DNA of 64,000 nucleotides from Serinus canaria (lineage: Eukaryota; Chordata; Aves; Passeriformes; Fringillidae): assembly GCF_022539315.1 (NCBI RefSeq), contig NC_066316.1, positions 103,596,179 to 103,660,178 on the forward strand, read 5' to 3'. The notes below the pieces were generated by a model. That model did not search any database. It was given only the letters and a program-made list of their open reading frames with translations, and had not been told where the DNA came from. Position 1 is the first letter of the stretch. Each line of letters starts with the position of its first letter. Made by a program: the position numbers and the translations under genes. Of this stretch, positions 10,830-22,695 are shown piece after piece.

Positions 10830-13800
10830 CTTGGGAGTCCCCAGCACATAGCCTGCATTTCATGAAGAAAACAGGGCACTGAGTCCTGCTGTACTGACAT
10901 GAAATGAAGCTTAAAGCTCCCAGTGAGCAGACAGTGGAGCCAAGAATGGAGCCTGGGCTCCTTAAAGCCTCCCTGCTAGAGAAATGATGATGAAACATTT
11001 ATTGATTGCAATGAAGCACTGCTGCACTGAGAGAGCTAAGGCAGGAGTCCATATGGCTCAGTTTTTCAAATCCTTTGCCTCTATATTTTTCCAGCTACAA
11101 AAATGTATGGTTTTTTTCCTCTCAGGCAGACATTTGGCAGCAGAATTAAGTGAACTCTAAGGGTTGTTATAGCTTAGCCCCATCTTTGGGAGCCCAGTGA
11201 TGCATGAGAAAGAGCTCTGTCTTTATAAACTCCTAAAAGAACATATAACTACTGCATACTGCTTTTCCATTGAGACTTACAGACAACTTCCAGCAGGATC
11301 ACGGGTTAGGTTGTGGGCAGCCTAACATCAGTGCTGTGTCATCTTGTCTGTTTATTTGGTGAATTCAGATTTTCATAATTAATGCAGTAGAGAAATTCAA
11401 CAGAGAATTCACTTGGGGGAAGGAAATATGTCTGGGACTCCAAGGTTGAGGAATTTTAAATAAACTCTCTTTCAATAAAAGCAACCCATTAAGAGCATCT
11501 TGATTACCTATTTGAATATTTCAATTTAAAATGCTAGTTTAAAAAAGTAAATAAAATATGCTTCAGTTCTGCAAATTAAATTTGTCCTCAGTTAAAGTCT
11601 ATTGAGAGATACCCCCAGGGCGAATTTTCCCTACTTCTCATTTCTGCCCTGAGGTGTTTTCATAGAAGTCTGAGTCATCCAAAGCTCCCAAACTGAATTA
11701 ATTTCTGAATCTCATAGTTGATATCCCACAGCCAAAGCAGGTCTGTGATTCAGAAAAGCGCTGATTAATACAGAGCAGGAGGAAGTTGAGCACTGCCCCA
11801 GCCCGTGACCCCTGGATCCAGCCTGTGTCCCTTGCCCATGTCCCCAGCCTGACTAGGGGAATGCAGAGCTGGGCAGACTGGATGGGAAGCCCCAGCAGTG
11901 GTGTGGGGTCCTGCCCCATTCCTTCCCCATGCCAGCAGCCGGGCAGCAGCTGCACTTGGAGCACCTCTCCAGAGGCAGCAGCCAGGACTTTGCTGCAGCA
12001 ATGCCCTGTGAGCCTGGCCAGAGCTCTTTGCTCGAGCTACAGATTGTCTGTCATCTGCTTCATCCTTTCCTGGAGCTTGGTCCAGCCTCTCCAGCCTGTC
12101 CTGGCCCTGCACAGAAGGATTTCTCACAGCTTGTTGCTCCTGTCTGTTGGAGCAGCACTGAGCTGGGTTAGGAGGATGATGAGGAGGAGGAGACCCTTCC
12201 TCGCAGGGCAGGCGGGACACTCACACCAGAGCCTCATATGGTGACAAGTGACAGTCCATAGCCAGCGAGCTCTGCCACGGGATTTCTGCATCGTCTGCAT
12301 GTTGGTGAGGTGCTGAGGAGCTGCACACACCAGCAGTGATGCCTCAGGCATCTGGAACTTTTAGCATCTTTGACTGCTCCGTTTTTCCTGTGAACATTCA
12401 GCTGGTTTTGGGCACCAGGCAGAGGCACTGCCCCCAGACATGGAACAGAAATACTGAGGAGGCATGACAGAGTTCTCCATGAACTCTGCACTCCCAGTCC
12501 CCAGATCCTCCTATACCTTCAGCTGGGCTTGTTTCAAATGCAGACAGAGATGCAAACCCAGCTGTGCCAGGGCTCTGCAGCCACTGAGGGGCTGTGGCTG
12601 GGCCCTCAGGCAGGGTGGTTCTCCTGCTGCAGTTTGGCAGATGGGCAGATGGTGCCATCAGGATGATTTACAGCACTGAAGCCAGTTTGCCAAGAGCCTA
12701 TTGATTTTCCAGAAGGGTGACAAATCTTCTCCTTATGTACCAACACTGAGACTGAAGTAATCTGCTTAAGCAGGAGGGAAGTCAGATTTCAGTGTGATTT
12801 AGGGAGGGCTGTATCCAGACAAACACCAATATGATCTTTCCTGAGTGCTGTTACACATTGCCTTAATAATTAATTAGAGATAAATAACATTTATGTTTAA
12901 CACTAATTTGTAGCTGAGATGAGGCAGCAGACTAAGTGCCAAGACAGATCCTGCACTGGGTGGATGGCTTCCCAATGAGTCAAAGTGAGTAAAGATTGTC
13001 CCAGGGCTCTCTCTTTCCCCAGGGGTCTTGGAGGATGACCACATAGGGAAGCCCTGTGGTAATGGCAACTAATGTCTTTGTATTATTGTCTTTTCTTGAC
13101 AGACTGAGAATCTGCGGAGATCTCTGGTTAACAGAGTTTATCAGATGTGACGATTTGCCATGGTCTTAAAGCAGCTGGGTTGTGGCCAGACAAACAAGGG
13201 ACGTCACCATCAGGGGCACTTCCCTCTGCTCTGGGATGATCCAACCCCTCATGTTTGCATCTCTATGAACACAAAACAAAAAGGCAGTGCTGAGTTTGCC
13301 ATCTCATCTCTTGATCCATATGGCAATCATCACAGAAGTGTGTCAAAAAAGGCTGGTAGGGGTTACCATGAGGCTTTTCCATATCTGTCTAATTTTAATG
13401 GGAACCCAGCTGTCTGGGTTTCAGGGGAAGAAAATAACAAGCTTGTTTTGGTGATGTTGGGTCCTGCTCATCCCCAATCCCTCACCTGTTCCTCTGTGGT
13501 CCCTGCATGAGGCTGAAGTGTTGGTTTAGTGAGGGGGGCCATGGTGATGCTCTGACAACCATGGCAGAGGCAGACGGAGTCCTGTGGGTCTTGATCTCCA
13601 GTTGCTGGGAAAGAAGCCAGTGTGCTCTTTCCAATGAGACTGGGATAAAAAGAAGAAAAAGTCTGAGCTGCCTCCCTCATATTTTCAGAGCCTCATAATC
13701 TATTGGCAATTTGCTACTGATGCAGCATGTGCCAGGTTTACAGCAGGTCACTGGAAATGCACCCGAGCCCATTCATTGTTTTTAAAAGCAAAGCAATGCT

Positions 13801-14093
13801 TAAGTGCAACATTAATTTAAATTTACCTTCCTGCAGAAAACTGGTGGACAGGGAGCCTTCCAAAAGATGAATTTTTATTATCTCTCTCTTCTACCTCTGG
13901 CCGTTGATAAATATTTATTTAGGCTTTAACCTGCCAAAGGCTTTAAGCATAGCTACATTTCACTTCCCTCCAGGGTAAGTGTTGGCAGGCAGCTGTCCAT
14001 GATGGGCACAGCCTGTGGCACACCCCAAAGTGTCTTCCCATGGTGGCTGGGGAGTGTGACACAGGAACATGTGGATCAGAGGCAGTGGGGGGG
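10830..14093. other. Non-coding stretch, nothing recognised
   Basis: Overlapping open frames of 80-152 codons on both strands at 11.7-12.7 kb reflect GC-richer DNA, not a gene. None shows a known domain, a start context or exon-like boundaries. Confidence 0.45.
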
Positions 14094-14702
14094 TCTCAGG
14101 TTTCTGTGCTTGAGATGACCCCCGAGGTATTAGAAAGTTTTTTTCCCAGCCCCGCGGCCGAAGAAGCCAAGATTCGTCAGTTCTGCTTTTCAAGGTTGTT
14201 TATTTTCTCTTACCTATTCCATTCTTTCTCTGACCTGCTGAGATCTGTCCAGCAGGTTGGGTTGTGGCACAGCCCCTGCCCTTGGGGTGGTGTTAACTTT
14301 TTATATTACAAACTACGTGTACAATATTTACAATTACTTTCCAATACCTATCACCTATGTTAGACAGTCTGTCTCTAAACCAATCCAGAAGTGTCACCAT
14401 CCCAGCAGAAGATGGAGGACAAGAAGAAGGAGAAGAAGGACAGGACACACCCAGATTTCTCCACCTTGCTTCTTGAACCCCCATTCTAAAACCCTAAAAT
14501 TCTACTTTTTCACCCTGTGACAAATGAACTGTCATTCTACTCAAACTCTTGTGGCTTGTAAATCTTCACACAAAGTTGGTAATTTTTCCATGGGCTAAAA
14601 TTGAAGGCACAGGTGTTTTTGACCCTGTGCCAAGGTCTCTGAGCCCCCTGCCAGGGTCTCAAGTCATCCAGGGCAGTCAGAGGAATGTCCTGGGTCCTGA
14701 CA
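14094..14702 (-). mobile_element. Solo LTR of an endogenous retrovirus
   Basis: Read on the minus strand, the element begins TGTCAGG (ending at 14702) and finishes CCTGAGA (at 14094). The ends form an inverted repeat with one mismatch, and the terminal CA appears mutated to GA. It is flanked by GGGGG on both sides (14089-14093 and 14703-14707), a possible 5-bp target duplication, although a G-run lies on one side. Inside are a TATA-like AATATAAAAAG (about 14304-14314) and an AATAAA signal (about 14199-14204) in the order expected of U3-R-U5. There is no gag, pol or env, so it is a solo LTR. The family name is not assigned. Confidence 0.75.
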
Positions 14703-15179
14703 GGGGGAACCCCAGAAACCCTCAGCAGGGGACATGAGCCCCAGTGCAGCCCCTCTCAGGGCTGTCCCGGGGCTCTCAGCCTGGGGCACTCCTGAGCTAA
14801 AGGGAAAGGCTGTGTGGACTGAGGGGGTAAGGGGTACAGGACACAGTATGGGACACAGAGGAGGAGCATCTTGGAATTGCATAAGACTTACTATGGGATC
14901 TTTAGAGGAGGAGGAACAATGCAGGGGGAAAGGGAGGGATCTTGGTCGTTTGGAAAGGAATAAGGGCGGAAAAACACAATGATGAGGAGATAAAAGGGGC
15001 CAGAGGCATGTCAAGGGTTGGCTGGCTGCCTTGTCTGGTGGCTGTGCCTTGCACCTGGTCAGAAGGGCTTGTCTTCTCCTTGAACTCCACTTCAGAGGCT
15101 TTTCATGGGTGAGAGACTCTCTGCTCTGTGTGCACATGTGTTGGGAGCCTAGGTGAACCACTGGTGAATGTCAAGCACC

Positions 15180-15860
15180 TGGAGTAACAGGTGAGTAGGA
15201 TAAAAGGCTTTAGCAGACAGGTACCAAAGCAACCATAAGCCTGGTCTGGATTTGGAGGCACCAGAGATCTCTGTATTGGCTACTGGAGGGACTAGGGGGT
15301 CCTGGCCAGCTACTGGGGGTATTGTGGAGCCTGGAAGTCAGCTGAGACCTGATTGTGTGTGTCTGTGCAAGAGCCAACTGGAGATGTGAGGATCCAGGGA
15401 CCAGCTCCTGTGTAAACTTGAGTGTTTCAGGATAGTGGCTGGAGGGGTCTGCACTCTATATAAGTCCATATAAATATATATAAAATATATTTTAAAAAAT
15501 ATTCTATTGATGGGATTTCATCATGATCTGCCGGAGAGCAGAACAGGATGAGGCCCTTGGAGCTGGTTGTGTTTGAGTGTGTGTTGAGCATTTCTGTGGA
15601 ACAGATCACGTGTGTACCCAGATCTGAGTGTGTTTGTGCTCCTGTGCCTACTGGGAACACACACTGAGCCCCACTGACAGCTGGCCCTGGGGCCAGGGAC
15701 CTGCAGCAGCCTTGCCTCTACTGGGCCACTGGATTTGCCAGCCTGTGATAGTGACCTGTTCACTTGGGCCTGCAGTCAGGTGGGAGCCAAGGACAGTCCT
15801 GCCAAGACTGTCCTACTGCCTGGGCAAAAGGGTTGAAAGAGAGAAAAGACTCCTTTTAGT
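15180..15860 (+). mobile_element. Probable second LTR (ERVL-like), boundaries uncertain
   Basis: The segment has a GC-moderate body with repeated CCAGCTACTGGGGG-type phrases. It then has a very AT-rich core, TATATAAGTCCATATAAAT, at about 15457-15516, followed by a GC-richer tail. The layout and wording resemble avian ERVL LTRs as I remember them, but terminal repeats and a target duplication were not found. No retroviral protein frame is visible. A genomic multicopy search would decide. Confidence 0.35.
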
Positions 15861-17175
15861 GTCTTCAAGCTTACAAACTCCCTCTCAGTCAAGCCTGGAT
15901 GATGACAGGCAGCTAAATCCCCTATTCCCAGCACCCAGGCGTATACACCTTGCAACACTGCTTGGCTCAGCCACACCTGAGCTGGCAAAGTTGCTCCCAA
16001 TGGCATCAAACTGCTCAGAAACCAGTCATGGGTGTGATTCATGAGCTGAATGTTTGTCTACCAATCTGTTCCCTCAACAGGCACAGCCTGAGGGATGTGC
16101 TGAGACAAGTCCTCTCCAAAAGCTGTGGCACCCTGACCCTGGAGGTAGCGGTCATAAAACATGTCTTGGGCAACTGAGCAGAGTGAAATGTGAGCCCATC
16201 AACAGTGCAGAGATAGTTTCAGTGGTGGACAAGTCCACTAGCAGAGATGAAACTTTCAAGGCCTTAGAGAAAGATAGAATTTAGTTTTGGCAAAAACTTG
16301 CAGTCTTTCCTCCTTTTCATATGCTGCTCTGAGTTGCTGTGGAGGAATACCATGATCCAGCCCTGTATCTCTATCAAAATACAATAACAAATTCCAGGCT
16401 CTTGTATCACTTTGACATTCTCCAAGAGATTGCAGAGGTACAAGATGATGAATTATTTAAAACAGATGCAGTACATTTCACAAAATGAATTTGATTGAGT
16501 GGCAAGACATTATGAAGAAAACTGAGACAAAAGCCTAAGAGAATCTATTTTCATAAAAGAGAACATGCTTCCTGTCTGAAGATGTTGGAGTAAACAGATG
16601 AATTAGTAGGTAGACTGATAGACTGTCCACTAGGAAGACTATTTACATAAGAAACTAATGCAAAATGGAGAATGGTCTGTTAAGCAAGACATTACCCTCT
16701 CCCCACTGCATCTGCAAAACAGGCAATAAAAATGAGAGAACACATGGGGCTTTTTTAGTTTTAAACTGCTCCTCCTTCCACAGCCCTGCTCTGGTGCTGT
16801 GCAGGAAGGTTTCTGCTAAAGCACTGCTGATATATCACTTTGTAGATGTCTCTGAAGCCATCAGGTTCTTCCTACATCTCTGCACAAAACACATTCTAGA
16901 TTGTCATGGTTTTTGTGGCTTATCATGGGCTGTAGCACTCTATGGGGGGAAATCAGGTCCTTTATCAAATGGGATCTGGAGGAGATGTTTGAAGATTTGA
17001 GTGTCCAAGAGCTTCTCTGTTCTTTTCCTAACTAAGTCAGCTTGTCTACAAACCTTGCCTTGATGACATTCTTAAGCATGCGGCTACTGCAACACTATTT
17101 CATGGAATGCATAAAGTATCTTTGCAATGAAAATGGAAAATTGCTCTCACATACTGTTTTCTTATTGTTATGCAC

Positions 17176-17196
17176 TTTATTTATTTATTTATTTAG
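17176..17196. repeat. TTTA microsatellite
   Basis: About five perfect TTTA units in an AT-rich context. Confidence 0.9.
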
Positions 17197-17412
17197 TCTT
17201 ATTTTTGCTGCATACATCAATATCATTTATTTGCATATTTGCTTCACTGAAATCCCAAATTGTACTGTTTAACATCATATTCACCTAATATAGTATGAAT
17301 TCCCCTGCTGTTTCAATTGGACAGCTGTGGTGATGAGGAGCAAATAGTGTTTTTCATCTTAGAAATGGCCCTGTTGAATGATATATGAGCTTCATTTAAT
17401 TTCCATCTTCTG

Positions 17413-17507
17413 TTCCATAGCACTTCTTTCCTTTCTAATTTATTTCTAATAAATACTAGTTCCATAACACTTTCTTTCCTTTCTGTTTATTTTCCTAATA
17501 AATACTC
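17413..17507. repeat. 47-bp tandem duplication
   Basis: Two copies start TTCCATA at 17413 and 17460 and share CTTTCCTTTCT and CTAATAAATACT. They differ by several substitutions, so the duplication is not recent. Each copy carries an AATAAA string. Confidence 0.85.
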
Positions 17508-20432
17508 ATGTTTAATATTTAAATACACAAAAGTAAGAAAAAAAATAAAGGTTAATAAAACAGTTTCCTTTCCCTCTCTTTCTTCTCCTTTCCCCTCCAA
17601 CCCTGGCAGCATGACTTACATTAGAGAAGAGCACTTTGGCTCAAGCTTAGCCTGGGTATTGACTGCTGGCAGTTTGCTTCTGCATGGATTCATCACTAAT
17701 TAATTTTTGTTCCAAGCTTAAGATATGGGCATGTATCATTTTCCAAGTATCAGTCTCCTACAGACTTTCCAGCTCTTCTATGGCTCATATCTGAGTTCTT
17801 CCACAGGTAAAGTCTGAGTTCCTCCCAGGAGTGAGTGCAATACCCACGCCAGCAGGCCTGTGGGTAGGAGCCCAGTGTCACCTGGCAGGTGTCCCTGCAC
17901 TGGGGGCTGCACAGGATCTGGGGACACATTCCTAAGTGGGAAAGGTGAGCTAGCACCCTCCTGCCATGGGGTACTGCTTCTTTCCAGCTACCTGGCAGGG
18001 CAGACATGCACATCTTCTTGTGTACAGCCATGCAGACATAGCCTGAGGTGGAATAGAGAAGCAACCCCAGATACAGATGCCTTAGGATAATACACTGACT
18101 GCTGGATCACACAACAATGCTAAAATACAGAACAGGAACTATCCAGCCTGGATTTCTCTTGGGAGACAGATACCCTAAAATATGGGCTTCAGCCAAATCA
18201 ATTTCTTAGCCTCATAGTAAACATGTTTTGAAGAAGTGCTCTGAGACAGATACAGAGGGAGATTGTTGATTTTTTTCACAGAAGTGGCAAAAAAGGGAAA
18301 TTATACAGGTTAAGAAAAGATTATGAAAAACCTCCCCTGAGTTTCTCTTTTCCAGTTGCAGGGGAGTATCCAGTGGAAACAGATTGCCAACTTTCTATTT
18401 CCCATTAAAAAAAAAAATTAATGTTAAGAAACAGAAACTAAGGTCAGTGTAACAACAGTTTAATTCAGAGATGTACAGTGAATACTGGAAGTGAAACCAG
18501 TTACCCTTATCTTGAACAAAACACCCTTCTGGAGGAAAGCACTTGTTTATTTAGACTGGAAGCAGACACCAGGCAATATGCTGCTATGCTGCCCAGTGTC
18601 TTACTCAGCACCAGGTAGTGAGAGCTCTGATTCACCCAAGTGGTCTGAACTTTCCGAGTGGGGGGAGCAGTAAGTGCTGAGAATCTTTGCAAAACTGCTT
18701 CTCTCCAGTTCAGTGCTCCACATCAGAGGCACCTGAGACACCTGTGCTCTTTAACTTGTCTGCAGACTAATCCTCCCCACCCACACATGCACATACAGGG
18801 TGGAAATAACAATTTAAACCTATCTACATAAATACAGCTCTTTGAAAGGCTCAATTGAAGCTACTGCCTGAATCAGGAGAGCACTTATGCACAGCACATA
18901 GGCATGCCCAGGCTGCATACGGGCAAGGGTGGGGGGTGGAAAATAGGTGAGTTTTAAAGTTTGGGTAGAACATTAGATTGCATCGAGGGGATTATTATAG
19001 ACAGAGAGGAGAGGAAATTTAAGTTAAGAATGGCCCAGGAGACAAAAGGGAAAGGGTATGGGAAAACAAGGCAAAGAAAGCTCCAGGAAGTAGATGATTC
19101 ACAGTTACTTTAGGCAGCAGTTTGAGTTTCTCAGTTTGAAGATGGAAATAACACCTACTTATCACCAAGAGATGGGCTGGTAATCCATGTTGAAAAGCAG
19201 TCAGAGATTCTTGGAAGAAAGGTACTTTTGGAAATGTCATCCTTGAAGGATTTGTTGTTCTGGCACAGTGTGATTGTGGACTTCAAACTGCTACCAAAAA
19301 GTGATGTAGGAGGAAAGCAGCAATCCATCCAATTCTGGCCAGCCCCAGCATTCCTAGACAAATAATGGTGGGAAGAGCGGATAAGAAAAAAATCTTAATT
19401 GTGTATTTTGCTAGGTCTCTCACCTGGAAAAGCTCATTTGCAAAGTGTACAGCTCCAGGTTCATAATCAGTTTAGAAATTTGTCTTTGTTCTCATTTTGT
19501 TTCCTCTGGGAAACTTTAACCAGGCTGCCAGAGTGATGACACCAACATGAAGGAAGGCAGCAAAACAAAGGGACAGATTTCCATGTTCTCCTAGTTCATG
19601 ACAGTTACACTCAATTAGTGCTGTACCTTCACTTCAGGATCAGAAGAGGTTCACCTCAGAATATTTCTCTGTCCATTTCTGTGTCTCAGCATGTGCCTTC
19701 AAACCCTGCAGTCACATTACTTGCCTCCTTCCAGCCTTGTGCCTTTAATTTCAGTTCATAACTCAGTTCTTTGGGCTGCCAGGGCCCAGTGCTTCTCAGA
19801 GGGGAGGAATGGGGAGTTGCACCCAAAATCTTTCCATTTTGTTCCATCTCTGTGCCTCTCTGAGATGTTCTGCTTAGGTTGACAGTATGTTTCAGTCTCT
19901 TTCCAGATTGTTAATGACTTGCAAAGTTGACAGCATGGTTGCTGGCTTTCCCTCTTCTTTATGTCCTCTGCCTGCAAGTGCTACAGAAAGACAGAAAAAC
20001 TTAACATACATTCAGATTATAAGAACAAAGAGGTGTAGAAATTGAAGTCTAGTCTTTTCCTCTACTTTTAAGATAGGAATTCAATCATGACCTGGACTAT
20101 CCTACCCCAAATCCAGGTTGGTATACCCCAGATAATTCACCTGTGCCTGAAGAAGAGGTGGAGATAGCACTGTCTCCATTGTACTCTAGGCTATACATTG
20201 CATTCCTGTTGCATGTATGGAACCAAGCCTGGGCCAGCTCTGCAAATGAATCCTAGAGAAAGTCAGACCTGCTCTGCCAGCCAGAAACCTGCTGCTATTA
20301 GCACAGCAGACTATTGGATACTTGTGTGGTGACACTCTTCCCTAAGGACACCCTTCAAGGAAGTGTATGGAAGGAAACTTTGTCAGCACAGCTGTTTGCC
20401 ACTGAGTCTTACAGCCAGAAATCCGGGATTAA

Positions 20433-20467
20433 ATTCACTAAAAGAATTCACTAAAAGATTCACTAAA
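20433..20467. repeat. Three-copy 12-13-bp tandem repeat
   Basis: ATTCACTAAA begins at 20433, 20446 and 20458. Confidence 0.9.
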
Positions 20468-22448
20468 CACATGTTCTTGTGCTTGTCCCAGTAGTGCTGG
20501 TTTATGTTTCTGTCCTAGCCTCTGTGTAACTCCCTGGACCAAAAAACCTCCATGGAGAATGGTAGCTTGGTCATCTCCATTTCTCAGGACTGGTTCCACA
20601 TCTCAAACCTAGAATTGTTCTCTTCAGCCTCTACTGGAGGTGGAGAAAGAAACAAATCCAGCTTTCAAGTGTGATGTTTTGCAGATAAGGGATGTTTTCC
20701 TCCTATAACATATAAGCAGCCTTTATAGCACAAAAACAACAGCAACAAAGACATCTGCTTACCTTTGCACATGATGAAATCCAACCACAAAATAATGTTC
20801 CCTTCTCACAACATTTGGCAGTGCCTATAGTGTTTTTTTCTCCTCCTTTCCTCATGTAATGCACTTGGTTAATGATCTCCAGGCTTCTATCATCACCTTC
20901 TTTTGTCTTGGCAGAGCAGCCCAGGTAAGCATGTGCCCCAACGCTGGCAGCCTAAGCTTCTCCTTCTGTAGTGTTAATTGTCTCCTTGCCTGGAGTAGTT
21001 TCTTCTTAATACCTTAGTTCTATCTTGGCAGCCCCTGGAATAATAGGTACTGTGAGGCAGAACACTTTGATTTCTCGAACCCAAAAATCAAGGACGTTTT
21101 GCTGTAAGCCAGTCCTGTCCATGTAGAAGCACATTAAAGTAACCCCTGTAGATGTTTACATCCTTGTGGAACACTGGGCAGAGATCTCAGTAACCCACTT
21201 TGTCCTTCCCTGGCACATCCAAGAGAATGAGGTTCATCTCTTCCCCTTCTACCTGTGTCAGCAGTGTCAACACTGGCTCATAGGACTTGGGAAGGTGTTC
21301 ATGGCACTGAGGAAAGGTGAAGCACATTTTACGGGGTTGATCTCTAGCTACAGCTATTTTTCTCCTAAAAGCAGCCACTTCTTGAAAATAAAGATGAAGT
21401 ACAAAATGACATATTCCCAGGATGTGTTTGTTTTTGTTTTTAAGCTTTTGTGAAGGGCAGAATGAGGAGAGCAGAGAAATTCCATTAGTTTGGAATTTCC
21501 CTTATCTCCTTTTTTCCCCCCATACCTTTCTTCCCTATTTTTTTCCATCTTTTAATTCTCTGACATCAGAATTTTCTGAAATTGTGACTACCCTGTTCTT
21601 GATTATAAATCAAAAAATTAAGGTATAAGCCAAATCTGGATGTAACCAAGATTCCTTCAGTACCCTATATTTCTGTTTTTTCATCTCAGATATTGTTTAT
21701 GGTCAGTGTCCAGTCCATAACAGATTTAATTCTTTTTTAGATTGAATGGCTTAATTTTGTGAGTGAGATGGAATGCAAAACACTGTAGTGAATAACTTTC
21801 CAGATTGGTTTTATTGACATTTTCCTGCCATGATCTGTTAGTGGAATTCTACAATGGCAGTAGCTCTTCTGTGTGCACCCATGCTGCTTTTGCTCACAGA
21901 TCAGTTATCATGTGGGAATTAAGAACGTGTTCTCAGTCTTCAGAGTCATGGTTAAATGATATGAAATAGAAGTTTGTTACCTCCAGGATAGTAATTTCCA
22001 CCATCAACTGCCTTCCCTCAGATCAGTTTCTTCTAATATTGTTGCTGCCTCAGCTTCCTCAGGTCACAGGTTCCCCTGCAGAGAGAACTGACCACCACAC
22101 TTCAAAGACCGCCACAAAGACCACAGTAATTAAAGGAATAGGTTAATGTCTCTCAATATAGCAAATAAATCTACATGGAGAACCATATGACATCATTGTT
22201 TTTTAAAGAAATCTACTGTACTGCCAATAAAGTGGAAATTACACAAATCATTAGCAAATCACAACATGTTTACTTCAGAAGTTTCCTGGTTCCTATTGAG
22301 TCAGACTCATCCTGTGTGAGCGCTCCAGAACTGAGTGTGCCTGGTGGAATGTGGGCTGACAGTGCTGGGGTGTGAAACAGGAGCAGACCTGCCAGAGAGA
22401 CCCTCCAAACATCACTTTCCAGATCTGCTGAGGCATCACAAAGAAATG

Positions 22449-22695
22449 AATTGCAGAACCAAAGAATGGATGAGGTGAGGAGGGGTTATCTACTCCACCT
22501 TGCCGTGCTCAGAGCAGATCAACTACAGCAGGCTGCTCAGGACTGTGTCCAGCAGGGTTTTGAATATGCCCAGGGATGGAGGCCCCACAGTCTCTGTGGG
22601 CAGCCTTTTCCAGTGTCTGACCATCCTCAAAGCAGTGGAATGAAATACATCCACTGGAGAGTCTAAAGATAAAGAACTTCTTCCCACTGTTAAGG
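22449..22695 (-). mobile_element. CR1 LINE fragment
   Basis: Minus-strand CR1 3' region. The plus strand shows AATTGCAGAACCAAAGAATG, then CAGGACTGTGTCCAGCAGGG, GAATATGCCCAGGGATGGAGG and TTCCAGTGTCTGACCATCCTC, the standard order of CR1 3'-end landmarks. It is diverged and truncated. Confidence 0.85.

Larger units (their letters stand above)
15861..22448. other. Non-coding stretch with minor tandem repeats
   Basis: No gene was recognised in 6.6 kb. It contains a TTTA microsatellite (17176-17196), a 47-bp duplication (17413-17507) and a 12-13-bp triplet repeat with ATTCACTAAA units (20433-20467). Confidence 0.5.

Noticed and set aside
11765..12244. Pair of overlapping frames of about 150 codons on opposite strands
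   Set aside because: Low-complexity GC-rich composition explains both; neither shows family similarity or exon boundaries.
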